Source: Echinarachnius parma (lineage: Eukaryota; Echinodermata; Echinoidea; Clypeasteroida; Echinarachniidae). From it: a stretch of 64,000 nucleotides of DNA. Both the position numbers and the translations under genes were made by a program. This document shows positions 1 through 12,342 of the stretch, in pieces (positions within the stretch are counted from its first letter, which is position 1; each line of letters begins with the position of its first letter). Location: assembly GCA_037951105.1 (NCBI GenBank), contig JBAMJV010010009.1:20725-84724 (forward strand). Reading direction: 5' to 3'. A model generated the notes under the pieces. It did not search any database. It saw nothing but the letters and a program-made list of their open reading frames with translations, and was not told the origin of the DNA.

Positions 1-742
1 TTTTTATTTTTAATTTGTAAACTAACTAACAAATATAAACGAAGGTATCGGAGGGCAATAGCAACATTTTTATTCACCAGTTGTCTCATTTTACTGTCGA
101 AATATATTCAATAATTATACGAACACACGTAAATTAAAGTAAAAACCTACCGATATTTAATTTGTATTCTAATTGCATCTGCTTAAATGTAAATATACCA
201 TCATGTCCTCCAATTACATACTTTTGAAATTATTCACTATCAAAACTGAGATTGTGTAATTGTTACAGATTATAATCGTATAATCGATTAAAAGTATATA
301 ATTGTAATCGTTTATTAAAAAAAAAAAAAATTCATTATGACGAAATATAAAACAAACAAATCGTTCAGTTTGAATAAACATACATTGTACGAACAGAGAT
401 TATGAGAGTATTGCAATTTATAATGATGATTATTTGCCCCACATGTCAAATATTATCAATCTTTTCCGAGGAAAAACGAATGAAAATAACAATCTACGTT
501 TATAAGCATAACCGTTAATGGAAACTAACCAGAAATAAATTAAAGCAATGAAATGAGACAAGACAAATGGGCTTCAGCAGGAATCGAAATTATCGAACCC
601 AAAACCTTCGGAGTTTTGGGGTTCTATACCTGGCGAAGCCCAATATATCCTTGCTAAACTGTTTTAGTAACATGTTTTATGTAGGCTATGTAGTTTATAA
701 GTTTTGATGTTGTGCATGAAGTGATATGTATACTTATCTTAA
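1..742. other. AT-rich intergenic DNA, no gene seen
   Basis: No reading frame here looks coding. The stretch is AT-rich, with an A-run near 317-330. The only structured part is the imperfect hairpin at about 566-640, listed separately. Confidence 0.5.
566..640 (-). other. Cloverleaf-sized hairpin, possible decayed tRNA-like sequence
   Basis: The ends GGGCTTC and GAAGCCC can pair over 7 bp about 72 nt apart. Inside, AACCCAAAACC pairs with a matching GGTTTTGGGG-type stretch around a short loop. On the minus strand a GGTTCGAT motif resembles a T-loop, but it is in the wrong place for a normal T arm and no clear D arm is seen. It may be a tRNA-derived relic or a simple inverted repeat. Confidence 0.25.
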
Positions 743-1024
743 AAAGATCTAGTAACTTTCTAATATAGTAACTGCAAATAGTGACGAACGGTTGATAGTG
801 CGAAAATGCAAAGTGATATTCGTTAATGTATTGCACTGACTTTCTATTCAGTTGAAATTCTCTACCAAATCTACTATATTTAAAATCATCCAAACACTTC
901 AAATGTGCATTTCTTTATAACGAAAGAGAAATTTGGTAAAAAACAAAACCTGTCACATGCTTAAGTAAGAAACCGCTTGAGTTCTAAGTAAATGTTGCGG
1001 ATTGTGACAATGTAACATATCCCT
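743..1024. repeat. TTAA-flanked MITE, 'GATCTAGTAAC' family
   Basis: The element is flanked by TTAA on both sides. It opens with AAAGATCTAGTAACTTT and closes with ACAATGTAACATATCCCT. Internal sequence (GCGAAAATGCAAAGTGATAT) recurs in the copy at 2852-3229. No coding capacity is seen. TTAA targets are characteristic of piggyBac-type transposases, so it is probably non-autonomous. Confidence 0.6.
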
Positions 1025-1427
1025 TTAACGTTTGTATATTTAATTTGCATTGTTGTTGCTTCGAAAATTGTGTATACAGACATGAAGAATGACATATGAA
1101 CGTGTGATGACTACGATGGTCATGTTTAAGAAAGCGTTGTAAATATCGCATAGACTAATTTGTGTATCTTATTTAAATTAACTGTAAGAAACCAAGCATA
1201 TGAAACGTTCAATTCCATTAGGCGCTGTATCCACTGATGAAAGAAATGTAATTTATAATGCGTGTGATGCAACAAACGATGTAGCTAGGTGCAGCTACAA
1301 ATCCACATTAATCAAAAGTATGCAATTACACCAAACTATGAGGCATTCCATTTGAGTATCCCATATAAACGTGGACAAATGCAGACGGATGGGCGCGTGT
1401 TCTCTAGATTTGAACAAGCGGACTTAA

Positions 1428-1794
1428 AGGGACATGGTAACATTGTCAAAATCCTCAAAACATAATTGGAACTTGGTTTGTAATATTTGTATTTCGTTCG
1501 AAATATATGTACGATTAAAGGGTTCAGACATGACGGGATAATTTAAGCCACGTAAGTAAGTGCAATGATTTATGGGATAGTTGAGTTTCGGGAAAGAGGG
1601 TAGAGTTTTGCTCGAACTGAATTTTGTAACCAAAACCGGCTTCATTTAACTACAAACTAATAGTTATAACTCCAACATATATACTCGAAAGGAATCAAAA
1701 TTACAAAAGACTAAGTAAAAAGCCTGTTATCATTAAACAAGAGCCGTTAAAACTCATCACTTTTTGCACTTGCGAACAAAGTTACTAGATCCCT
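1428..1794. repeat. TTAA MITE, related to the 743 and 2852 copies
   Basis: It starts after TTAA with AGGGACATGGTAACATTGTC and ends with AAAGTTACTAGATCCCTTT. The right target site is mutated (TTTG). The interior includes a stretch (GCTATAACTCCA-type, CTCGAAAGG) shared with the 'GATAGTTGAG' family, so it may be a composite of two families. Confidence 0.5.
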
Positions 1795-1985
1795 TTGTCG
1801 TCTTTTGGAAATAAGCTCTTCACACAAGTAATAATGTCAATTTGTCAATCGCGTCTCGTAAAATAGTATTGCATTGTGTATTAAACACGGCAGTAAATGA
1901 ATAAAGAAATATTTTAGATCTAACTACATACGACGTATCGTGATTTCACCTTGTGTCAGCCTTGTTTTTTTAATGATTTTTTCAA

Positions 1986-2513
1986 GGGTAGTACAGTTTT
2001 GGTAAGGCTGAGCTGTAGTAACCAAAACATGCACAATATCACTACAAAATAATAGTTATAGCTCCACCATGCTCGAAAGGTAAACAAAATTACAAACGAC
2101 TAATTAAAATGCCTGTTATCATTCAAAAAGAGCAATTCAAACACAAGTGGGCGCAAAGGCATTGGTTTCAACCATTTTTCATACAAAATTATGCATGTGA
2201 TGTTTTATTGAAATACTTTTTAAATAGAGAGATCATCAACAACTATTTAAAAAACGCTCTTGATATCTTTTGAACAAGTGCAAGCATTTGTTTTGTTTTT
2301 TGAAAAAATAATTTAATTATTTGGGCCCCTAATAATTATAGAATCAGATATATTTATTGATATTTCAGCTGTGTCTTGGTCGATTTTGACCAAATGAAGT
2401 TTATTCTGCCATTAAAATCGCATGTTCTCTGAAATTCGACACTCAATTTTTCATTACCTCACAAACAAATTGTGATGTGCAGCGCCCTCTGTACCAAAAC
2501 TAAACTACCCCTC
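1986..2513 (-). repeat. TTAA MITE, 'GATAGTTGAGTTTTGGT' family
   Basis: This is a reverse-oriented copy. The left end AGGGTAGTACAGTTTTGGT mirrors the right end CCAAAACTAAACTACCCCT. It shares landmarks with the copies at 7949, 16750, 19655 and 50117: TGAGTGTCAAATTTGAAAG, the 'six- to nine-base A-run plus GAGGTTTTTAAATAGTTGTTGATGATCTC' core, and AGCGCCCTCT. About 530 bp and non-coding. Confidence 0.6.
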
Positions 2514-2547
2514 TAAAATAGGTAATCAAACAAATTATAGAGAGAGT

Positions 2548-2790
2548 CTCTTCATTGAAATTCCTAGGAGTGACCATATATGATGGATTGTAGTTGCATG
2601 AACACATTGATGTCGTCTGCAACATAGTATATAAAAGCATTGGTGTTATAAACAAGCTACAATTTTACAATTTTTAATTTTTTTTAAATTGTTGTAAAAT
2701 GCTATTTTTCTTCCACACTTATATTATTGCAACATTACCTGGGCTTATTCTAATGATTGTTATGTAACTAGATTGTTTCCTGTGAAATCT
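2548..2790 (+). pseudogene. LINE reverse transcriptase remnant (C-terminal part)
   Basis: The plus-strand translation gives SLKFLGVTIYDG, then HEHIDVVCNIVYKSIGVINKL, then a stretch ending near the LPYLNY-equivalent position. This pattern, just after the catalytic block, is typical of Jockey/CR1-superfamily LINE proteins and matches the same region of the LINE at 12343. Several stops and frameshifts interrupt it. It is old and inactive. Confidence 0.6.
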
Positions 2791-2800
2791 TAAAATCTAA

Positions 2801-3229
2801 AGGAATGTAGTAACATTGTCAAAAACCTATAAAAACTAACATGGAACTTAAAGGGATCTAGTAACTTTGTTGACATGTGCAAAAAGTGATGAATGGTTGA
2901 TGCAATGTATATTGTTGTTATCTCATATGTCCACAGGGTATTGTGTGAACATTTCAAGTCAAACGGACATTGTATGGCCAAGTAATGAGCGAAAATGCAA
3001 AGTGATATTCAGTAACTCACTGCACTCACTTTGTACACGGAAGAAAAACTCGCCCGGAGTTTTTCTTATCTGAATACTTCAATCATACATATCTTTGTAA
3101 CGAAAGGGAAATTTGAAAAACCAAAACCTGTCCCATGATTTTATTGTTAATACGAATACAACAAGGTATAAGGGAACCGCTAGAATGAACATTTTATTTT
3201 GAGGATTTGGACAATGTTACTAAGTCCCT
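2801..3229. repeat. TTAA MITE, 'GATCTAGTAAC' family, with a partial second copy
   Basis: A full element runs from 2852 (TTAA then AGGGATCTAGTAAC) to 3229 (GTTACTAAGTCCCT then TTAA). The 50 bp before it (2801-2847, AGGAATGTAGTAACATTGTC) is another terminus of the same family, so one element has landed next to or inside another. No coding capacity. Confidence 0.55.
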
Positions 3230-3714
3230 TTAAGCGGTTTTCTCATTATTGTATGTATTAACAACAACAGCATGGGGCAGGTTTGTTTCCAATGTTCCTT
3301 TCATTGGAAAGAAATTTACGTTTGTAGTGTTTTTGATTGTTTAATTATCCACTGGACAATTATAACCTTCAACAAATTCAGTGCAATAAGTTAGCGAATA
3401 TAACGTTGCACGTTTGCTCATTACTCGTACTTTTTAACATTAATTCAACGTTAAATTCTCACACATTTCCAAGTGGATATATCAGATCACAATCATACAC
3501 ATTTAATCAACTAATCATCACTTTTTGCACATAATACCAGGGATTAAACGGACAGCAAAAGCCTACTGTTAACATCTTCGAAACTTACTTGGAACTCTAG
3601 CTATTCTGAAAGTACCCCATTGTATTCGTATTATCAATAAAAGCATAAAACAACTTTCGGTTTTCCAAAGATCTCTTCTGTTATAAAGATATGTGTGAGT
3701 GTACTAGCTTATAA
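3230..3714. other. Non-coding stretch with MITE debris
   Basis: No coding signal. Short blocks, such as CATCACTTTTTGCACATAATACC near 3518, resemble MITE interiors. Otherwise nothing is recognised. Confidence 0.4.
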
Positions 3715-5520
3715 TTATAACTGTGTACAAAGTCAGGGCATTTAGTTTGCTAATATCATGTTGTATTTTCTCTCATTACTCGGTCATATGGCATTCATTT
3801 AATACGGACTTTCCAGACATCATTTAGTAGGCATAATTATTAGATCACAGAAATACACATTTTATCAATCATTTGCCAGTGTTTGCACATGTCAACAACG
3901 TCACTAAATCCCTTTAACACCCACCTGTCGGTAGCAGCGAACCTGCCAATAGTAGCTACCAAACTGTATCTCATGGAAAGAAAAGTACAGTTTGTGAGCC
4001 TGTCTATAATAGTCAACTATCTGCAGCGCCAACCTTTATCGTCCCTTTGTTAGGTATTCACTATACACAGATTTTACTGCACTCTTACACATGCAGGAAA
4101 ATAATTAAAAGCATGAAGCCTAACCAGTCTACAGTCACCACTTGTTTTCTTCTGTATTACGGGGTCACACATATTTGACTGTTCTTCTGTCGGTGATATG
4201 TCTCATCTTGAGTAGGTCTATCCTTTGACTACATCCACATCTATCATAGAGAGTAAGTTATTGACAATGAGTTAAAGGAATAGTTGAGTTTTGGTCGGCG
4301 ATGGAGCTTGGGAGGGGGTTGCAGGCAAACCTGGAGTGTTAAAAAAACGTCCATATACTTGTATACGGGCAATTTTTTTCCAAGGTTGTATATTAGACAG
4401 TCATGTATTCTATGTGGTGACAATTCTAACCTCTTACCTCTAGAGACACACTAGCCGGATAGGTGCATTGATGGACACGACCTTCGCATTGAAGACTGGT
4501 CAAGCAAGTTAGGTCACGCAAGCTGGATCACGCGAGTTGCGTCATGCATATTTCGAATCGAAGACAACATCCCAATTCAATAGGCCACGACCTCGTCGTA
4601 TACAAGGCTATTCTTCGCTGATTTTATTAGATCGAACATTAATTTTGAATTATCAGTGTTCTGATTGATCGATATTGTGAGATAATTACGATGCGTGTGG
4701 AGACACCTGTCAGCTCGGATTTCAATAAATAATTAATCTAACCTCTCTTTCTTCTGATTTCCACCTCTCTGTCGCATATGCATAGGAGGTGGGGGGGGGG
4801 GGGGGGGGGGGCTCGGCGATGGGGCTGGAGAGAGATCTGCAGCCAACCCTGGAGTATTTAAAACATCCACATTCGGGCAAAAAACAAATTATATTCGGGC
4901 CAAAGCATGTCATTTTCGGGCAAAGTGATAACAGTTACATCATTGCAATGCAGTTCAATCGTAATAACATTTTGATTTTTGTTTGCTTATCTGGGAAAAC
5001 AATTTGGAGATCGGTATTTAATAATAAAATAAATAAAATAAACAAATAATAATAAAAATAAAATAAATATAATTAATCCCTACGTCCAAGCTCTCCGTGT
5101 TGATATCTGTCCCCTCTCCTCTATCCGTATGTATATCTATCTCCCTCTCCTATAATGTATCTCTGTAATTCTTTCCTCTTTTGCGTACATATACAAATCA
5201 CTGAGATACCAATTAATTGTAGTTGAATATCAACAGGAGAGAAAGCATTAATAACTGATATTAAATTTGAAATACACATCACGCAATCTCTATTTAATTA
5301 TAATAATTTGTCAAAATCAATAATTGGTTATTAATAACCGTTGATGTGGCTTAAAATTACCTTTCATTCTTTTGTGTCAACATGGTCAAGGTGATCTCTC
5401 TATTGACGTACAGTGCGTGTGTGTGTGCGTGTGTGTATGTGTGTAGGGGGGGGGGGTGTGCGCGTGTGTGTGTGCGTTTGTGTGTGTTTATGTGTGTATG
5501 TGTGTGTGATGATTTGATCA
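3715..5520 (+). repeat. Segmental duplication, copy A (paralogue of 16218-19490)
   Basis: Long blocks are shared in the same orientation and order with copy B: TACAAAGTCAGGGCATTTAG at the start, AATAGTCAACTATCTGCAGC in the middle, then CACGACCTCGTCGTATACA, AATAATTGGTTATT, and finally the GT-rich array. Copy A lacks the MITE, SINE and hAT-like insertions of copy B. A 21-base G run sits at 4791-4811. No coding frame in it looks real. Confidence 0.7.
5413..5510. repeat. GT-rich microsatellite
   Basis: Imperfect (GT)n with GTGC and GTAT variants and an embedded run of about ten G. The same array lies at the corresponding place of copy B (19407-19490), so it predates that duplication. Confidence 0.85.
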
Positions 5521-6009
5521 GTGATAAAACAAACTGCTTGATACTCATATTTATATAATGGAAATTTAAAATTAGTTTATTATCTATAGGGAGTGAGTGA
5601 ATATCACTTTGCATTTTTGCTCATGAATCGGTTTTCACAGATCACTCATCGGGCCTATCAGATAACAGAAAACCACATTTTATCAACCCTTGGTTAGATT
5701 TTGCAAATGTCAACAAAGTTATTAGATCCCTTTGATATTCCGGGAACCTCAATAAGCAACGTACATGCACACGTCTGAACGACAATGGGCTCTTTTCGGA
5801 AATGAGAATATATATTTGGTCAGAACATAACCAAATACGAGGCTGTAAAGGCTGCAAAATGCCTACTGCGCATTCAAGTAAATTTGAGCTTAAAAAACAG
5901 ATTGTAAAATCTGGTAAAAAGTATCATATTGCACAGCGTGATCAATAAAATGATACCTGTTTATATCTTAATGTTATTAATGTTCGGCATTATTATAGTC
6001 ATGTAGATA
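5521..6009. other. Non-coding, TTAA MITE remnant
   Basis: The segment 5650-5735 carries a MITE right end (TTGCAAATGTCAACAAAGTT then ATTAGATCCCTTTGA). No gene is seen. Confidence 0.4.
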
Positions 6010-7097
6010 ATTTTTTTTTTAATCATTGCTTTATTGACATCAAATCAAATAAAAACCATGACAAACACAAATACCTAGGTTACTTGTTGTTTTTACGCAA
6101 CAAAGTACAAGGTGTGAAAATCAGAAAAAGATATACATAGTACAATTATAGAGAACAACGTATAAATTATAACACAAGATGGAATTTAACGACACCAGGT
6201 GACTTATTTCAATTTGACTAGTTAATAAGACGACTACATGTGTGTTTTATCAATTTGTGTAGTGCTCTTAAAATTGAATACCTAATTAAGCTTCTTGAGA
6301 GAAATAATCAAAAGATAATAATATAATGTATTAAACAAATTGAGAGAAAACAGGCTTTTCATAAAGATAATTAATTTTAAAATCAACTCATTCTATAAGC
6401 AATATAATCTTATAATAAACATAAATTCATCCAAAGTGTGGCATAATAAGGCATTATTATATTACAATTTGTATTAGAGTGTCTCAAAATAGTATTATTA
6501 AAACAAGTTACTAACCAAATCTGTAATATTAATTTTTTATATATTATGAGGCATTAAATGACTTACAGATGGTTGCAAGTAAGCCTACAAATAAACATAC
6601 AAATAAACATAGACATATTAATTCGCAGTTAAAATAATAAAACATTACCATATTCAATCCATACTGAATGTATCACTATACAAATTATTTCATAATATCA
6701 GTATCACTCAATACAATCAAGTAATAGGTATATCAATTTAAAATTCGCCACTTTATGACAAATTATAAGTACGTGTATATTCAGATGTCTAATCCAATTA
6801 ACCAAATTAAATAAATTAACAATGGTATACAGGTAGTGTTCCTTTTAATTATAAGGGCTATGAATCCATGAAAATTAGTCTTATCATACTTTATTTATAT
6901 AAATATCAACCAAAATACATGTCCTAGGGATACAAGTCTAATATCTTATGTGGAATTTTATATGAAACTTTTTATTATCATTATTAAACAGTGTATATTA
7001 CTATAATTATACAAAGTAAAATGCCCCAATCAAATGACCATGAAGGGGGGGGGGGGGGGGGTGGTTGATATAACAAGTCAATTGATTCTATGGTGGG
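6010..7097 (-). mobile_element. 3' untranslated tail of a restriction-endonuclease LINE
   Basis: On the minus strand this follows the stop codon of the 7098-7853 frame and ends in an A-run at about 6011-6021, just after an AATAAAG signal (CTTTATTG on the plus strand). It is AT-rich and non-coding, with a 17-19 base G run near 7047. Assigning the whole stretch to one element is inference from polarity and the poly(A) end. Confidence 0.5.
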
Positions 7098-7853
7098 CTA
7101 TGGGGTCAGAAGCATTGGCTTGGTCCATGTGGGCTCGGATCTGGCATTATAAATAGCATATGAGGTGAGGATAGCGATTTTTGAGATTGAACGAATGTGT
7201 TTTCTAATCTGGACGGACTGGCATGTGGTTCTCATGATTCTTGATATGTTACCTTGGTTTTCTTTTGTAATAAGTCCCCTTGAGCCCACTTCAAAACATA
7301 CAAGTTCACATATATATCCCCGGTCTCTAATATATACTACAAGCTGGGCATACTTTTCGACTTTTCTTTTTCTAGCGCCCATCATATTTGGTTCAAAGGA
7401 AGCCGTTAATTCTCCCAATACTATCTTCTTAACGGATCGGTCAATGATGACAATGTCGGGTCTCTCTGCAGTAGGGACTATGTCACAAGGTATTGTACCA
7501 CCGTTGATCGTGTGGCCCGGTATGTCTACAAAAAGTTCAATATCGTCTCGTAAGGCTGGTTCTAGAACATGCAATATATAATTAAAAATGCTATCGTGCC
7601 TATAGTTGTACCTTTCTTGTACTAGTGCCTTCCCGCACATGTTCAGAACATGACATAGTGTCTCATGGTTTCCACACAGTTTACATTTTGTATTCGTTCT
7701 TTTACCCCATCTTTTTAGATTATCTGCGGTTGGGAGTGTGTTGATTCCCGCTCTTACAATAAAACTCAGGACACCCTTTGGTAGGTCATATATAAGAGAC
7801 CTCCAAGTAAGATCGCTTTGTTCTAATTCTACCAGTTTCAGAAATATATTCAT
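7098..7853 (-). pseudogene. C-terminal part of an R2-like LINE protein (zinc knuckle plus restriction-like endonuclease)
   Basis: This 251-residue open frame is the C-terminal end of a non-LTR retrotransposon protein. Residues about 57-73 form a C-x2-C-x7-H-x4-C knuckle (CKLCGNHETLCHVLNMC), followed by the RHDS block seen in R2-type proteins. A PD-(D/E)xK-like nuclease follows: RPDIVIID near residue 130, ELTASFE near 147, then a basic RKRKVEKY. This class of nuclease nicks the target DNA for reverse transcription. The reverse transcriptase half is missing and the sequence is cut off just upstream of a MITE at 7949, so this is a 5'-truncated copy. The preserved frame suggests a fairly recent insertion. 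Confidence 0.85.
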
Positions 7854-7948
7854 AATGTAAATATAAAGTTATGGATATAGTAATCATGTGCGTATTGTAC
7901 ATAATTATGTTGTAATAATTTATTGTATTTAACTTAGAAATAAATTAA

Positions 7949-8497
7949 AGGGGTAGTGATGTTTTGGTAAAGAGTACGCTTCAACAAATAATTTTGTTGT
8001 GAGGTATTGAAAAAATGAGTGTCAAATTTGAAAGAGCATAAAATTCTAACGATAGAATAAACTTTATTTGATAAAATTCGGTTCAGAAACAGCTGAAATA
8101 TCAGTACATATATCTGATCGGAAGAAACCTGATGCCCAAGGTTTATTAGATGATTTTTGATATATATGAAATGATTTTACAAAATGTAAGTGTTCAAAAG
8201 AGGTTTTTAAATAGTTGTTGATGATCTCTCTATTAATCATTAGACAATAAAGTGAGAAAACACTACATGCACAATTTGTATATGAAATGGTTGAAACCAG
8301 TGAGTTTTTATCTAGAGAGCGTCCTCTTGTGTTTTAACGGCTCTTTTTTGTTTATAAAAGCAGTTTATTTTCTTAGTTGTTTGTAATATTATTTGTTATA
8401 CCTTTCAAGCAGGGTGGAGTTATAACTATTAGTTTGTAATGTGATTGTGCAGGTTTTATTTGCTAAAGTTCAGTCTTACAAAAACGAAACTATCCCT
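7949..8497. repeat. TTAA MITE, 'GATAGTTGAG' family, complete copy
   Basis: Perfect TTAA flanks (7945-7948 and 8498-8501). Ends are AGGGGTAGTGATGTTTTGGT and ACGAAACTATCCCT. About 549 bp without coding capacity. It is one of the best-preserved copies of this family in the window. Confidence 0.75.
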
Positions 8498-8501
8498 TTA
8501 A

Positions 8502-9369
8502 TGTGGTAGGTACTTATTGTCGGTTACATATCCATTAAAAAAAAACAAGATAATTACAGGCACTCGATAAGTGATTTTTTTGTATAATTTCGTTTGAACA
8601 ATTATTGTTAGTATTATTGTTTTCCCGTCCATGTTTAAACTGTTATTCAAATTTATGAATGTGAACTTCAATTCCGTCCCGAGGATCCTGGAATGTGACA
8701 ATTCATAGTTCACCCATTTTAGTAATTTGTCACATTTAATTGTCAATACAATTCGAATTCATTGGTCACAGCTGTTGATCTGTGAGCATAATAAGCATTG
8801 TCAAAGTCCAGGTTTCTCTAGATGAAAATCGTATCGATCGATCTGGATACCCATTTCATACCTACCTACGCCATGCAAGTATTGCTCGCATGTGAGATAT
8901 GACCCGTATTATACTCAATATTCACGTTAAATTGACGCAGGACCTAATTGTATACACATTTTATACTTACCCTACCTGAATCTCAAGATGCGTACTGGGA
9001 ATGGATATAAGACAATGATCCGAATCACAGTTATGATTGCTTCTTAACCCAAAATCTGCCAGTTCAGTAAATTCCCAGTGCCAAATTAACTGAAAGGCCA
9101 CAGCTTAATTGCTTTTGGGGGATTTGAAAGGAATGTATTGCAAGGCAAATGCCCCCGCCTGCGTATTAGGGTGTGCACTGAACAATAGAGCCACTTATGT
9201 TACAATGACACCGCACAATACAATGGGCATGTTCAAGTACCCTATTATGCTTGCAATCATGCATGAGGCATCCATGGGGTAGCTGCATTGCAAGTACTTA
9301 GCACGTTAGGAGTTAAAACAGTTCTTACAATGTTATAATGATTATATTCTTATAACACTTTTGGCAGGT
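8502..9369. other. Intergenic DNA, nothing recognised
   Basis: No coding frame, repeat end or RNA gene could be recognised. Base composition is slightly less AT-rich around 9100-9250. Confidence 0.4.
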
Positions 9370-9864
9370 GGAAAAAACGACAAAAACAAACCATGGTTTT
9401 CTAAAAGATTGCGAAAAATGTGCAATAAGAAATTGTTATTATACAAACAATATTAACTTAATCGTACAGAATATAGACCGGAATGATATAAACGAAATAG
9501 AAATTTGGTCAGTAATGCAATTCAAAAATCTGAAAATACATTTTTTTAACAGGAGTTTGATAGTGCTAATGGTAATATGAAGCACACATAGAAACTATTG
9601 CAAAGCATTCTGGGTAATGAGAGGAATAATAGAAAACCTATAATACCATTTGAAGATTATCATATAGAATAAAGAGCAAATTTCTAACGTTTTTAATGCA
9701 ATCATCTGAAGAAGACTGCATGACATACATTGAAAACAATAACAAATCTGCGTTTTTTTCCACCTGTGACATGTATATAAATCATTCATATTGTATGTCA
9801 CCATAATAATTATTCCAGCCCTGGATTTGATGATATGCATGTTTCTGTTGTTAAACGTGTCATT
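9370..9864 (+). pseudogene. Decayed LINE fragment, part 1 (linker and start of reverse transcriptase)
   Basis: Plus-strand translation, with stops, gives NKPWFSKRLRKMCNKKLLLY, later KHT*KLLQSILGN, and then YSSPGFDDMHVSVVKRVIQI, which is the SPG-D entry into the reverse transcriptase domain. It stops abruptly at about 9864 where another LINE tail begins, and it resumes at about 10866. It belongs to the Jockey/CR1 superfamily and is inactive. Confidence 0.65.
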
Positions 9865-10865
9865 CAAATTATATCAATTCAATTCAATTTTGGTTTATTC
9901 AAGATTACAATGTTAAAAACCAAAGAAGTTCAGCAAGAAATAGCAAATTATATAATTTACAGTTTACCTAATGATACCATAATAATCAACAAAGTACTAA
10001 ATAAAATATAACAGGGTTCTACCAATTCATAGTGAGAAAAATATGTAAAGTCATACAATGTATTTCAAGCTTAAACCATCAGTACCAACTAAGGTGATGA
10101 GTACTATAAATAACAATTAAGAATTAAAAGCCAAAGAGGTGAGTTAATAAAACACAAACCGTCCAAAATCTGAGCAAGAACAAAATACTATGAAGAATAC
10201 AACGTTTTTTTAAAAAATATACCATGAATAATTATACATAATTCTATCATTGCTAGTGAAAGCACAATGTATTCAAATTTACCACTAAATAATAACATAT
10301 TAATGGGTACTAGTATCAAAGGTTATCACATTAAACATGAGAGGGCTAATGATATGATGGACTTGAAATTCAAATTAAAAACAAATTAAATCAGTACTAA
10401 ATCAAATATAACAGGGTTCTACCAATTCAAAGTGAGAAAAGCAAGTAAAGTCATACAATGTATTTAAAGCTTAAACCATCAGTACCAACAAAGGTGGTGA
10501 GTACTATAAATAACAATTCAGAATCAAAAGCCAAATAGTTGAGTTAATACAACTTAAACCGTCCAAAATCTGAGCAAGAACAAAATACTATGAAGAATAC
10601 AACGCCTTCTTTAAATATACCATAAATAATTATACATAATTCTATCATTGCTAGTGAAAGCACAATGTATTCAAATTTACCGAAAATAATAACATATTAA
10701 TGAGTTATAGTACCAAAGGTTATCATATTAAACGTGAGAGGATTAATTGTATGATGGACTTGAAATTCAAATTAAAAACAAATTAAATCAGGTTTGAGAG
10801 ATCGCAATACTAATACTTGACATTATCATTATGATATATAAATTAACATTTACAAATTCACGATG
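9865..10865 (-). mobile_element. Minus-strand LINE 3' tail nested in an older LINE; contains a tandem 400 bp repeat
   Basis: The 3' end is the TCAATTCAATTCAATT array at about 9867, that is (TTGAA)n on the minus strand, preceded by an AATAAAC signal. Two direct copies of a 400 bp unit follow (about 9991-10390 and 10391-10793; the landmark ACAGGGTTCTACCAATTCA recurs exactly 400 bp apart). No coding frame survives, so this is a 5'-truncated tail. The right border is approximate. Confidence 0.65.
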
Positions 10866-11560
10866 GTATAGGATACAAACAGTACAATCTATTCCATTGT
10901 GTAAGATTTCTAATCTATCCTTAGAAAGTGGCACATTTCCTGACCAAATTAAAATTGCAAGAGTTATTCCAGTATATAAAGGTGGATTAGAAAATAATGT
11001 CTGCAATAAATAGACCCATTTCAGTGCTCCCTGTTTTTTCGAAGATGTTATAATTATTTGTTTTTGTTTTGTATAAGCGACTGATATGATTTTTGAATGA
11101 ATGTAGTATTATTTCTCAGAATCAATATGGATTTAGACCGGGGCATTCCACATTTTCAGCTTTACTTGAGTTTATTCATGAAGTAAATTTTTGTTTTGAT
11201 AACAAACTAATTATGTTAGGCCTGTACCTTGAACTCAGTAAGGCGTTCGACACTCTTGATCATTGTACTTTAGTTAATGAATTAATAAATAATATGGAAT
11301 TAGAGGTGTATTAGTAGATTGGTGTACAAGATATTTGTTAGATCGAAAACAATATGTTGTGATTAATGAGTGTAAGTAGGAAATGAGACAAATCAGATGT
11401 GGAGTGTCCCAGGGACCACTTTTGTTTTGAGTTAATATGAATGATTTATGTAACATTTCTGAACTTTTAAATTTCATTCAGTTTGCAGATGAAGCCATTG
11501 TGTTCATGATACATGACAATCCACATACTTTGATGAAAATTGTAGTTAACAATTCGAGAA
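10866..11560 (+). pseudogene. Decayed LINE fragment, part 2 (reverse transcriptase core)
   Basis: This continues the protein broken at 9864. In order: SNLSLESGTFPDQIKIARVI, PVYKGG, RPISVLPVFSKM, NQYGFRPGHSTFSALLEFIH, LYLELSKAFDTLDH, GVSQGPLLF and FADE, where the catalytic FADD box has decayed. Frameshifts separate the blocks. It is the same superfamily as the LINE at 12343 but much older. Confidence 0.75.
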
Positions 11561-11769
11561 GCTTTGTATTGGTTACTTGTAAATTATTATAATAATCGCA
11601 AAATCACCATTTAATATCAAGTATTGTTCGTTTATTAACTGACTATAGATATGTATTTATTATAATTTGCCTAAAGACTCAGATTGTATTACACTTACTT
11701 TTTATATTCATGCAAATTACTGTATACACTTTAAACCAATCACAATTTATATGACTTCTTTACTCATGT
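11561..11769. other. AT-rich spacer between two LINEs
   Basis: No recognisable feature. It lies between the end of the old LINE remnant and the probable 5' end of the next one. Confidence 0.4.
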
Positions 11770-12342
11770 AATGGTGTTTATTCTTCGGTCTGTTCCCCCC
11801 CCCCCCCTTTCGTGCTCCCTATTCTCCCCCAACATGTCCATCACTTTACGCTCCGATAACTGGCTATACAGGCCATTATTCAACTTTTCCACAATACTCG
11901 CTTCTAAATCATTCACTCCTCTTTCTGGTGTATATACGATTCTTTACACTAACTTAACTCATGGGAATCTACCACAGCTCTATGATGATCCCCACATTCA
12001 TCATGTCGTTCTTTCGACCAACAGGGAGGCTTAATCCAAGTCTCACTGATTCCATGGACGATTTCCGCGCCATGGACTATTGTTGTTGTTGTTCTCGTGT
12101 AATGTTTAGTGTTTTGTATTCATGTTCTTGTATGTCTGTAAGCTCCTGTAATTGTATCCTTTCTCGTACTGTATACCATTCCTCACTCTTCCTCATGTCT
12201 AATCCTATCCTCTGTTTCTGTTTCTATTCATTGTCATTCCTCTTTGGGTCCCGTGTTTTCGCTATGCAGGTATACTCGCAGGTTTCTCCGGATCAGGGCG
12301 ACGGTCATGCTCATGCACATACGCATACTTTAAATTGTTTTA

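Noticed and set aside
9364-9769. CAGGTGGAAAAAACG at the left and CGTTTTTTTCCACCTG at the right, looking like a 400 bp MITE
   Set aside because: The sequence between translates continuously as LINE linker and reverse transcriptase start (NKPWFSKRL..., SPGFDDM just beyond), so the matching ends are probably chance A-rich/CAGG similarity.
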